Under the pieces are notes generated by a model, which was not told the DNA's origin, searched no databases, and saw nothing but the letters and a program-made list of their open reading frames with translations. The position numbers were made by a program, and so were the translations under genes. Source: Lacrimispora celerecrescens (GTDB lineage Bacteria; Bacillota; Clostridia; Lachnospirales; Lachnospiraceae). From it: a stretch of 64,000 bases of DNA. Numbering within the stretch: position 1 is the stretch's first letter; each line of letters opens with the position of its first letter. This document shows positions 55,480 to 63,316 of the stretch, piece by piece. The DNA lies in assembly GCF_000732605.1 (NCBI RefSeq), contig NZ_JPME01000008.1, positions 186,001 to 250,000 on the forward strand, given 5' to 3'.

Positions 55480-56817
55480 CTATCTGATATCCCGGTACAT
55501 ATCCGAGATACGTTCTATGGAAGCTCCGTCCCGGTACATTTTTCGAAGCCGGTTCATTTTCCACATGAGCTTCAGTTTTGGTACGGTCCCTTTTGGAAAA
55601 CGCCTGTCCGATGTATAAATTCTTCTCCCTGCCATCCCAAGCTTCACCCGTTTTTCCTTTAATGTCAGTGAGAACTGGTAGTCTTCCATGATCGGAATCT
55701 CAGGAAACATTCCAACTTCAAAAAATAATTCCCGGTCTACAAAAATCCCCTGGTCTCCAAACATGACCTTCCGGTCCTTAACTCTATGGTTAGAAATCAC
55801 CCTGCATGTAAACATGAAAAAGTTATGGGAGTGAAATGCTATCCCAAAACAACCGGCTCGGTGATCCCTCATCACCCGCCTGATTTCCGCCAGTGGCTTT
55901 GGCGGAAGCTCACTGTCACAATGAAGGAAAAACAGAATATCTCCGCAGCTTGCTTTTGCTCCTGCGTTCATCTGCCTTCCCCTGCCTTTTTCACTGTGCA
56001 GCACGGTATATCCGGGATCTATTAATTCCAATGTACGGTCTGTACTTCCCCCATCCACAAACAATATTTCACATTTTCCCTGCAATTCCTTTAACTGCTC
56101 CTGAAACATTACAATTCTTTTTTCTTCATTATATATAGGGATAATAATTGAGATCGGAGTGATTCCAGCCGCATACCGCCCGGTTTCCGACTGCTTCAGT
56201 TCCTTCCTTACGCGCATCCGTTTCCGATACTCTTTTAAATCCGATGGAGTGTCCAAATCCCAAAGCTTCTTCGTATAGCCCACCGTAATTCCGGACTGGG
56301 AAAGAGCCTTTATGGTTTCCTCCAAGACCGCCCCATGTCCATACTGGTCAAGACCAAAGGCTTCCCGTCTGGCTTTCTTCATCCCTACGAGATAATATCC
56401 TCCGTCATGTGTTTTCCCGAACACCACATCCTTGGTTTTAAGCACTTCAAATGCCCGCATTAGATCACCGGAACGCAGTTCTGGCACATCCGTTCCTATC
56501 AGAATGCATTCCTCATAACCCATAGCAAATACTTCTTTAAATGCCCGGTACATCCGTTCCCCCAGATGTTCCCCCTGCTGCGGAAAGTACCCTTTTTGCT
56601 TTCCCATTATTTCCTTTAGATATCTCTTTTGTTTATCTTCTTCCGCGGTATAACAGACAAAAAAATTTGCCCGGCACTTTTCACATTCCTTATTCATGTC
56701 TTTCAAAAAACAAATATGAAGATTTGCACATTGCTGCGGACTAAGCTGGGGCATCATCCTGGTCTTTGTTATTCCCGGAATTGGTACTCTTGTAAATATG
56801 ATAATTGCCCGTCTCAT
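55480..56817 (-). CDS. Fused bi-domain glycosyltransferase/nucleotidyltransferase (TIGR04282-TIGR04283 type)
   Basis: A 445-residue fusion. Residues 1-200 match the DUF2064/TIGR04282 type (IIIFTRVPIPGITKTRM at the start, LIGTDVPELRSGDL near residue 100, THDGGYYLVG near residue 132, LWDLDTPSDLKEY near residue 187). Residues 220-445 match the TIGR04283 GT2 type (SIIIPIYNEEKRI, FVDGGSTDRTLELI, FLHCDSELPPKPL, GDQGIFVDRELF, MEDYQFSLTL). These two families occur as neighbouring genes and are annotated as arsenosugar-biosynthesis (earlier rSAM/selenodomain-associated) transferases. Here they are one polypeptide. The ATG directly follows the stop of the upstream gene. Donor and acceptor are unknown. 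Confidence 0.88.
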   Translation of the reverse strand: MRRAIIIFTRVPIPGITKTRMMPQLSPQQCANLHICFLKDMNKECEKCRANFFVCYTAEEDKQKRYLKEIMGKQKGYFPQQGEHLGERMYRAFKEVFAMGYEECILIGTDVPELRSGDLMRAFEVLKTKDVVFGKTHDGGYYLVGMKKARREAFGLDQYGHGAVLEETIKALSQSGITVGYTKKLWDLDTPSDLKEYRKRMRVRKELKQSETGRYAAGITPISIIIPIYNEEKRIVMFQEQLKELQGKCEILFVDGGSTDRTLELIDPGYTVLHSEKGRGRQMNAGAKASCGDILFFLHCDSELPPKPLAEIRRVMRDHRAGCFGIAFHSHNFFMFTCRVISNHRVKDRKVMFGDQGIFVDRELFFEVGMFPEIPIMEDYQFSLTLKEKRVKLGMAGRRIYTSDRRFPKGTVPKLKLMWKMNRLRKMYRDGASIERISDMYRDIR

Positions 56818-57270
56818 TTATATAATCTTTCCTAAAATTTCTAGTGTATCTTCCACTACCTTGGGGCAGAACTGAAGAAGCAGCCCCTGCTCCATCACCT
56901 TTGCCAGCTCTTCCTTCTTTGAAATATCATGCCCCAGTAATTCACGGCAGATACAGGAAGGATATCTCTCCCCAAACAGCCTCTTAAATTCCCCGGTTTT
57001 CTGCATCATTATCTGCTTTTGCCCGGTATCTCCCTCTTCACTATGCCCGTATTTCATTCCAAGCACCATCAAAGCCCCTGTAACAGCGCCGCATGTTTCC
57101 CCGCACTGCATACCTCCCCCAAAGGAGGCAGAAACCTTCCTAAGCAGTTTCTTATCGGCTTCTAATTCATCCGCAAACGCCCCTGCAACTACCTGAGAAC
57201 AGTCAATTCCCTGGAGGAATAGTTCCTGGATTTCTTCAAAAGTGATATGCTGTCTTTCATAAGTACCCAT
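56818..57270 (-). CDS. C_GCAxxG_C_C family redox protein
   Basis: A 150-residue protein with conserved cysteines C24 (GIDCSQVV), C56 and C60 (QCGETCGAVTGALMVLG), a CIC pair near residues 104-106 and a further cysteine near residue 136, the pattern of the C_GCAxxG_C_C family. The biochemical role of the family is not established; the cysteines suggest redox activity or Fe-S/metal binding. It is a cytoplasmic protein, two bases after the TVP38 stop and abutting the glycosyltransferase gene. Confidence 0.88.
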   Translation of the reverse strand: MGTYERQHITFEEIQELFLQGIDCSQVVAGAFADELEADKKLLRKVSASFGGGMQCGETCGAVTGALMVLGMKYGHSEEGDTGQKQIMMQKTGEFKRLFGERYPSCICRELLGHDISKKEELAKVMEQGLLLQFCPKVVEDTLEILGKII

Positions 57271-57272
57271 TC

Positions 57273-57977
57273 TTATTTCTCTCCTTTTTGTCTTTGTTTT
57301 TCCACGTATATTTTTCTTGCCATTACAATGAACGCAGACAATGCAAACAAGATCATAAGCCCTGTTACAAATAATTTTGCACCACCTGTCAGCATTCCTC
57401 CCACATAGGAATACACAATGGTCGCCGGAAGCTGACCGATACCGGTTGCAAGAAAGAAGGAGCCAAATGACATGGATGTTAGTCCTGCCCCATAGCTTAC
57501 AAGGTCAAAGGATACAAAGGGTAAAAGACGGCAGACCAAAATCGTACTTTTTCCATACTTTTCAAAGAAAGCATCCACCTGTTTTAATCCGGCCTTGCTT
57601 GTAAACCTTTCTGCCACATCTCTTCCCAGAACTCTTGAGATATAAAAGCATAGCGCAGCTCCCGCCATGGCACTTGTCCATGAAAGGATCGCTCCCTGCC
57701 ACCAGCCAAACAGGTTGGCATTTGCAAAGGTTATGAGAAAGGCTGGCAGAGGTGCCGCTATTGACTGAAATATCATAAGTCCAAAGGATATCACGGCCGC
57801 ATACGCCCCCCAGGATGCGATGAAATCTTTCACCACTCCAAAATCGCCGCTTGCAAACATTTTAAATACCAGATTCATGGTTCCTTTTACTGATGGTATC
57901 CCATAATAACTTGCTATCGCAGCCCCAATCCCTAATATCAACACGAATTTCTTAATCCATTTACTCTTTTTATCCAT
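57273..57977 (-). CDS. TVP38/TMEM64 family membrane protein (YdjX/YdjZ-like)
   Basis: A 234-residue protein with about five or six membrane segments. The family core (SNARE-associated/VTT domain) is seen in FANANLFGWWQGAILSWTS near residue 85 and RLLPFVSFDLVSYGAGLTSM near residue 145. The family moves or flips an undefined substrate, possibly lipids or metalloid compounds. It overlaps the preceding Fe-S gene by 8 bases. Two such proteins flank the Fe-S gene, as ydjX and ydjZ flank ydjY in E. coli. Confidence 0.9.
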   Translation of the reverse strand: MDKKSKWIKKFVLILGIGAAIASYYGIPSVKGTMNLVFKMFASGDFGVVKDFIASWGAYAAVISFGLMIFQSIAAPLPAFLITFANANLFGWWQGAILSWTSAMAGAALCFYISRVLGRDVAERFTSKAGLKQVDAFFEKYGKSTILVCRLLPFVSFDLVSYGAGLTSMSFGSFFLATGIGQLPATIVYSYVGGMLTGGAKLFVTGLMILFALSAFIVMARKIYVEKQRQKGEK

Positions 57978-58971
57978 TATTTTTCTCTCTCCGGTATTTT
58001 GTCATCATTCGGTTTACCACAGATCTGCCTGTGTCCGGCCCCTCGTTTCTCTCTAGTATTTCTAAAAGAATATGCTTTGTATCCTTGTATCCCTTTCTTA
58101 CAAAGTTCCCTGAACAGGAAGCACAGTAAGTATATATGGTCTTCTCACTCTCCTGCCCGATGCTGCATACCATCTGTTTTGCCAGATCCTTTTCTTTGTT
58201 CCCGGCGCAGCCTCCAAGCCCGCAGCACTGCACATGAGCGATCAGATCCGGTTCTTCCTTTAAAAACGCCCGTATGAAGTCCAACTGCTCTTTATTTTCC
58301 CTGTCCGGACAAGGCGGAAATATGGTAAGTCTTCCTTCAATCATTTTCCCGATTCCAAGCTCCTGTAATTTTTCATATATACTTACTACATTTACGTTCA
58401 GGCGAGGTTTTAAATAAGCATAGCAATTTGGACAAAGGGTAATCACTTCGTCCACACCGATTTCTCTAAGCTTTTTCTCAATTCTTCCAATAATCTCTTC
58501 TTCCTGCTTCTCCATTCCAAGCTCTGCGATGGGCTTTCCGCAGCAGTCAAATACTGTCCCAACATCTGCTCTTTCCCGAAACAGTTCCATCAGGTACTTG
58601 GTCGTCTTGGGATAATAAGCCGGAAAATTACAGCCGGGAAAAAGGACGCTCTTCTTCGCCCCAAGACCGTAATTCTGAAATAAATAGTTCTGTTTCTCCC
58701 TTACAAGCATTCCGTATCCCTTTTCACGAAGCTGTCCATCATTCCTCCGGACCTGCTCCTTTCGCATTCCTAAAACGACTTCTCTTCCGTCGATACCTTT
58801 GGGACAGACTTCAGAACATCTGCCGCATAAAAAGCAATGATAAGAAAGCTCCTCCAGCTTTTCTTTATCACCAATATCTATTTTGTATTTTTCCAGAAAG
58901 AGACAGTGCTGCCGGCAGATATGGCAATGAATGCATGCATCCGGATCCATGATTCTCGGCTTATCTTCCAT
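57970..58971 (-). CDS. Fe-S oxidoreductase with CCG domains (GlpC/HdrB-like)
   Basis: A 333-residue protein. Two [4Fe-4S] motifs lie at C13-C16-C19-C23 and C46-C49-C52-C56. Two CCG-type modules follow: FDCCGKPI with LCPNCY, and VQCCGLGGCAG with TYCASCSG, which in HdrB-like proteins bind a further cluster at a catalytic site. It is likely a membrane-associated electron carrier or a reductase of a disulfide-, selenide- or metalloid-like substrate. It overlaps TVP38 genes on both sides, so the three are co-translated. It takes the place that YdjY, a ferredoxin-type protein, has in E. coli. Confidence 0.88.
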   Translation of the reverse strand: MEDKPRIMDPDACIHCHICRQHCLFLEKYKIDIGDKEKLEELSYHCFLCGRCSEVCPKGIDGREVVLGMRKEQVRRNDGQLREKGYGMLVREKQNYLFQNYGLGAKKSVLFPGCNFPAYYPKTTKYLMELFRERADVGTVFDCCGKPIAELGMEKQEEEIIGRIEKKLREIGVDEVITLCPNCYAYLKPRLNVNVVSIYEKLQELGIGKMIEGRLTIFPPCPDRENKEQLDFIRAFLKEEPDLIAHVQCCGLGGCAGNKEKDLAKQMVCSIGQESEKTIYTYCASCSGNFVRKGYKDTKHILLEILERNEGPDTGRSVVNRMMTKYRREKNNG

Positions 58972-59642
58972 CCTGACCCTCCTGTATGTATCTCTTTTTT
59001 AAGAATACTCCCATTCCCATCACTCCAATTGCCAATACCGCCGCGATCCCCATATACAGCATCCGGTTTTCTTTGTCCGCAAGCCCAGCCGTACCAACTG
59101 TGTACATCGCAGTACCCGGAAGCATGAAAACCAGAGAACCGATTATGTAAGTGCTGAATTTAATATCTGTAATGCCGTAGGCAAAGTTTTGAAGGTTATA
59201 GGGAAATACCGGTACAAGCCTTGTAATGATGAGGACAAACAACTGGTTTTTTCCCGAATTGTCAAACAACCATTTATTTAAATATTTGTTCTTTATTACC
59301 ATTGGCCTGACAGCGTCTTTTAAAAAAAAAACGCCCAGCCGCAAATGCAAGAACCGCCCCGATTGTGGTTGCCGCGGAACAACATATTGTCCCCAGCACG
59401 GGTCCAAATAAGAGACCGGCAAAAATTGCAAATGTGACCCCCGGAAGGGCCAGAAAGGCACAACCCGCAATGGTGAGCAGCATATAGATTGCAATGGCAT
59501 AGGGGAGATTATTCTCTACCGCCTGCTTTAAAAAAGCCAGATTATCCATATTGCTGATATAGGAAGACCACCCAAATATATGATTCAAGCAAAGAATCAC
59601 AACGATGGTTCCTGCAAATACCCACATCTTTTTATTATTCAT
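58961..59642 (-). pseudogene. TVP38/TMEM64 family membrane protein, disrupted by one extra base
   Basis: The N-terminal half (ATG at 59642) runs through LALPGVTFAIFAGLLFGPVLG to AAGRFFFK, then leaves frame at a run of ten A (T on the minus strand) at 59322-59331. The C-terminal half, FLKDAVRPM to LVPVFPYNLQNFAYGITD and on to 58961, is in another frame. With nine bases in the run the two halves join into a normal 226-residue protein. It could be a sequencing error in the run, slippage, or true loss of function. It overlaps the 143-residue gene upstream by 8 bases. Confidence 0.85.
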
Positions 59643-60066
59643 TCTTTTTCTTTCCCCATATCATATGTATCGCCCCTGTTTTTATGATTTGCAACAGCGC
59701 TGCCACTCCAAGCATCAGACTGATAAAATAGTACGCTCTCATGGTCTTTGTGGAGCTGATATAAGTGAAAGTTCCATACAACGCTGTGAGAATAACCATG
59801 GCAAAATGCATTGCAACCTCCAGTCTCCCCTTTTGCCTGCGCCGGATAACCAAAGCTGCCAAAAGCACAACCGTCAATGCTGTCAAAACTGAAACTGAAG
59901 TGTATTTTAATGTTTCCATGGGAAACGTACGCTCCCATCCTTGACTTTTATAAATCACATATCTTGCCATCCCCATTTTTTTACGGGTAAAATACTGGAT
60001 GAGGTATGCACCCGCTAAAAATAGAAGCTCTGCAAAGGTCATAATAAAATATCCTATCTTTTTCAT
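59635..60066 (-). CDS. Small membrane protein of unknown function
   Basis: A 143-residue protein with four predicted membrane segments (about 5-25, 52-75, 84-105 and 112-132) and positively charged ends. I recognise no family. It lies between the first rhodanese gene and the second TVP38 gene, overlapping the latter, so it is part of the operon. It could be a partner of the TVP38 proteins or a quinone/heme-linked subunit, but no heme or quinone motif is obvious. Confidence 0.7.
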   Translation of the reverse strand: MKKIGYFIMTFAELLFLAGAYLIQYFTRKKMGMARYVIYKSQGWERTFPMETLKYTSVSVLTALTVVLLAALVIRRRQKGRLEVAMHFAMVILTALYGTFTYISSTKTMRAYYFISLMLGVAALLQIIKTGAIHMIWGKKKNE

Positions 60067-60091
60067 TTTGCTATCTTCCCATGTTAAAATA

Positions 60092-60118
60092 AGCGCTGCC
60101 GCTTCCGCGTCCAGCGCT
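60092..60118 (-). promoter_or_regulatory. Intercistronic hairpin after the YnjE-like gene
   Basis: AGCGCTG/CAGCGCT arms with a 13-base loop lie just after the first rhodanese gene; TATTTT follows on the minus strand. It probably tunes expression of the rest of the operon relative to the abundant secreted protein. Confidence 0.5.
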
Positions 60119-60131
60119 CATATATTTATTG

Positions 60132-61212
60132 TTATTTTGCTGCTTTGTCCTTGGAAAGATTTCCTACCGTGGTATATTCACATTTACCGCTTTCAGGATC
60201 TCCCACTTGCACCGGTAGACTGTCATCCATCTGCCACTGATACCAGCCTCCGTCATAAAGTTCTGCGTTGGTATAGCCGTTTTCGTAGCAGATCAGAAAT
60301 GGGATTGTGGCTCTCCAGCCCGTTCCGCAGTAAAATGCCAGTTCATTGTCAAGAGAGGCTCCGGATTCTTTTAAATATCCTTCCAGCACATCAATACCAA
60401 CTGTCGTTCCATCTGCCTTATTATAGGAACCATCGTCAGTATCATGTCCCCAAATCGCGCCTTTGGGTTCTCCTGCTTTATCGATATATCCGTATCCGCT
60501 GGTTTCTCCAGAGAATTCTGCCTTGCTTCTGATACTCACTAATTTGAAATTGTTGTCACTCTCAAGTTTTTCTTTTACATCATCAATGGAAATAATATAT
60601 TCCGGATGGGCGGGAACTGTTGTTCCAAATGCCTTGTCTGTCGCTTTCGGCTTATTGCTGCCTTTTTCCGTACCGTATCCGGCTTTCGTCCAGGCCTCAA
60701 ACCCGCCATCTAAGCATTTTACATTATCTACTCCTGCCCAGAGCAGAGTAAATGCAACCCTGTCATCCGCGGAATTTATTCCATCCGCTCCATAGCAGAT
60801 GACTGTCGTATCTTTTGTTATACCATAATCGGCCATCAGCTTTTCGATTTCTTCCGGCGTACGGATGTTCCAGTATTCTTCTGATTCTATATAATCCGTA
60901 TTCATATGATAAGCACCCTTGATATGGCCTTCTGTATATGCAGGATTATCTGCTTCTTCCCCCCATGCACATTCCAGAATTACATAATCAGATGATTCTT
61001 CCTGATTCCCGTCAATAACACTTTGTACCCAGTCGGGCGATACGTACACCTTTTTTTTTATCCACAGGATCGGCTTTTACATCAGTCTTTTCTTCTTTCT
61101 CTGTCTTCTTCTCGCTGTCAGCAGGTTTACTTTCTGACTTTGCTGAACATCCTGCGGTCAGTGATACTGCCATGGAAAGACACAGCAATGCACCTAGTAC
61201 CCTTTTTTTCAT
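60132..61212 (-). pseudogene. YnjE-like multi-rhodanese lipoprotein, disrupted by one extra base in an A9 run
   Basis: The signal peptide and lipobox (SLTAGCSA near residue 22) and a lysine/glutamate-rich linker are in one frame; the rhodanese part, from VYVSPDWVQSVIDG, is in another. The switch is at nine A (plus-strand T at 61051-61059); eight would restore a 359-residue protein. The catalytic part has ICYGADGINSAD (cysteine, middle domain) and FYCGTGWRATIPF (C-terminal domain), the latter matching the CGTGWR loop of E. coli YnjE. It is the promoter-proximal gene of the 14-gene operon and should face outside the membrane. The homopolymer could be a sequencing error or a slippery phase-variation tract. 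Confidence 0.86.
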
Positions 61213-61253
61213 AATACTTCTTCTCCCAATATGTATAATTTTTTGCTATATTA

Positions 61254-61282
61254 ATTATAAGTAGGTACTGCTGTTGAGTCAA
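61254..61282 (-). promoter_or_regulatory. Sigma-A promoter of the rhodanese/TVP38/Ynj-like operon
   Basis: On the minus strand TTGACT (61277-61282), a 17-base spacer and perfect TATAAT (61254-61259), about 40 bases before the first ATG. It is the strongest-looking promoter in the right half of the window. Confidence 0.75.
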
Positions 61283-61309
61283 ATTGATTTAATCGATAAG
61301 TAACCGGCC

Positions 61310-61332
61310 ATTTATAGATTATATCTATAAAT
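61310..61332. promoter_or_regulatory. Perfect palindrome upstream of the operon promoter
   Basis: Ten-base arms ATTTATAGAT/ATCTATAAAT around a 3-base centre, 28 bases upstream of the -35. The position suits an activator or a dimeric metal- or redox-responsive regulator; the factor is unknown. Confidence 0.55.
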
Positions 61333-61360
61333 CAAAGTTCAAACTGTTACTTTTTTGGCT

Positions 61361-61399
61361 AAAAAAGACCATTGCAAATCACTTTGCAACAGCCTTTTT
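61361..61399 (-). terminator. Terminator of the BFD-like gene
   Basis: TTGCAAA/TTTGCAA form the inner stem, with A- and T-runs outside pairing as an extension. On the minus strand the hairpin ends in CTTTTTT. It separates the BFD-like gene from the operon downstream. Confidence 0.7.
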
Positions 61400-61488
61400 A
61401 ACAACTTCTTATAGCAATATTTTCATATAAATACCCAATAAGTTAATAAGATAAAACACTTAGCCGGGTTATAAAATCAATGCAAAAA

Positions 61489-61698
61489 TTATTTTTCTTC
61501 TTCCCAATTATCCAAAATAAGCTGTATTTTTTCTCCGCAACGTTTTCCTTTACAGCTGCCATTGCCAGTATTCGTCATACTCCATACTTTTTCAACGGTA
61601 TCTGCACCTTCTGAAATTGCCTTTTTTATTGTTTGCTTAGAAACTCCTTTGCAGATACATACCTTCGTTAATTTATCTATAATTTCCTGATTGTCCAT
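61489..61698 (-). CDS. BFD-like [2Fe-2S] protein
   Basis: A 69-residue protein with VCICKGVSKQTIKKAI and TGNGSCKGKRCGEKI, the cysteine pattern (CxC ... CxxxxC) of bacterioferritin-associated ferredoxin-like domains. Stand-alone forms carry a [2Fe-2S] cluster and pass electrons. GGAAGG precedes the ATG. It has its own terminator, so it is a separate unit, but it lies directly upstream of the rhodanese/Fe-S operon and may serve it. Confidence 0.85.
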   Translation of the reverse strand: MDNQEIIDKLTKVCICKGVSKQTIKKAISEGADTVEKVWSMTNTGNGSCKGKRCGEKIQLILDNWEEEK

Positions 61699-61735
61699 TG
61701 TTTGTTTTTTCCTTCCTTCATCTAAATTTAAGCCA

Positions 61736-63028
61736 TTAAATTCCCAAACGTCTCTCTATATAATATTGATTATTAATAATAAGCCACATTTGGGCATCGA
61801 ATCTCATAACAGTCCAAAGAGATAAACCCTGGAGATTATATTCTCCTGCCAGCGCTGCCCGTGCATCAAAGCTTCTTGCATCTTTAAACCATATTATATG
61901 CATAATTCCACTACTGTCACTATAATAGAAATAAGGTGATTGCGCCGCTTCATTAAATTGTATTGGTATATTATTTTCCGCTGCAATTAGTACTGCATTT
62001 TCATTGGTTATTACAGTGGCTTCTGTGGCACCGGGAACATAGGGAAGTGTCCAATCATAACCAAGTGTGGTGATACCTAGAAAAATTAATTCAGATGGAA
62101 TAATACTAACCGCATAATCCAACAAGCTTCTCAAAAAATCAACCGGAAAGATTGAGCTTGGATAGCTGTGAGACCTTGCCCAGTCATAAGATGAAAATAT
62201 AATTCCATCCACATATTCAGCAAATTTAGAATAGTCTAATTTTTCAAAACTGGCATATGGGGTTTCACTATTCGTAACCGGTGTTGTGGTGATCACGATC
62301 CTGACACCCTCTGAATGAAATATCGCTGAAGCTTTTTTCAAATATTCTGCAATATTATTTATATTGTCTAAGGTGATGTCTTCGACATATATGTTGATAC
62401 CATAATATCCTTTTGCTTTCACTATTTGAAGAGCATTATTAATAAGACTATCCTGTATAGCAGGATTATTTAAAATTTCATAGTTCACTTCACGACTGGC
62501 TATTCCCTCTCCCGAAATCGTGGAAACAAACAACATGGGCGCAACACCATATGATTTAGCCAGCTGGATAAGTTCCGTATCGTCAGCAGTTGCGATAATC
62601 TCTCCTAAACTTGTAGCTCTATAATTGAAAATAGTCAAATACGTTAAAAAAGGAAGTGTTTTTATTAATACAGATTTATCTATATAGGAAAAGATGTAGC
62701 CACTGGTGGCAATTGTTTTTGATTTATCCGTTTGATATTTTATAACAATCGTTTCACCGGAGTACAAATATTCTCTATCGGAGAGATAGGGATTGTTCCT
62801 TAATAATTCCATTGTTGAAACACCGTGCTTCTCTGCAATACTTTCTAAAGTGTCACCTGCCTGGACGGTATATACTGTTTCAGGTTGAACAATCACAATC
62901 GTTTGGCCTATTGCTAAATTGTCTGGGTTAATAATTCCGTTTTCCAATATTAATCTGTCAACAGGAATTTTGTAATACTCTGATATTGTAAAGATGGTTT
63001 CACCAGGTTGGACAACGTGTATGATCAT
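61736..63028 (-). CDS. LysM-GH18 protein (YaaH/SleL-like)
   Basis: A 430-residue protein with two LysM peptidoglycan-binding repeats (about 1-48 and 50-97) and a GH18 barrel (about 105-430). The GH18 catalytic DxxDxDxE is degenerate: GYYGINIYVEDI keeps the glutamate but has tyrosine where an aspartate is usual. Similar proteins lie in spore coats/cortex of clostridia and bacilli and act as glucosaminidases in germination. No signal peptide is present, which fits a spore-coat protein made in the mother cell. The start at 63028 follows GAGG; a TTG four codons earlier is less likely. Confidence 0.86.
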   Translation of the reverse strand: MIIHVVQPGETIFTISEYYKIPVDRLILENGIINPDNLAIGQTIVIVQPETVYTVQAGDTLESIAEKHGVSTMELLRNNPYLSDREYLYSGETIVIKYQTDKSKTIATSGYIFSYIDKSVLIKTLPFLTYLTIFNYRATSLGEIIATADDTELIQLAKSYGVAPMLFVSTISGEGIASREVNYEILNNPAIQDSLINNALQIVKAKGYYGINIYVEDITLDNINNIAEYLKKASAIFHSEGVRIVITTTPVTNSETPYASFEKLDYSKFAEYVDGIIFSSYDWARSHSYPSSIFPVDFLRSLLDYAVSIIPSELIFLGITTLGYDWTLPYVPGATEATVITNENAVLIAAENNIPIQFNEAAQSPYFYYSDSSGIMHIIWFKDARSFDARAALAGEYNLQGLSLWTVMRFDAQMWLIINNQYYIERRLGI

Positions 63029-63193
63029 AGCTATCCTCAAATGATCTTATTAATTCTATTATATGCCAACCCTATCTGTTCATAACAATATGTTACAAAC
63101 AATTACATGATTTTTTGATAATCATATTCAATAGCGGGACTAGATAGTCCTTGTCCAGGTTTATATCCTTCAAAAGAGAAATTCGAAAGGGTT

Positions 63194-63230
63194 AAAAGCT
63201 ATCCCCTATTTGCGTTAAGGGATAGCTTTT
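63194..63230. terminator. Hairpin terminator between the LysM-GH18 and PAS-LuxR genes
   Basis: A perfect AAAAGCTATCCC/GGGATAGCTTTT inverted repeat with a 13-base loop lies about 90 bases after the regulator stop. It probably ends the PAS-LuxR transcript (minus strand), with TTTT at the base of the stem. The remaining bases of this 288-base gap hold no gene. Confidence 0.65.
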
Positions 63231-63316
63231 CCGTTAATTGTGGTCAAATCTATCGTCAATGTATTTTAAGGCTGCAAATAGACTATTTTATATGGCAGCA
63301 TTAATATAGAAATATA

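Noticed and set aside
48532-61212. A canonical arsenosugar biosynthesis locus
   Set aside because: No radical-SAM ArsS, ArsM methyltransferase or arsenic pump is in the window; only the transferase fusion, TVP38 proteins and nucleoside hydrolase hint at it, so the name is not applied.
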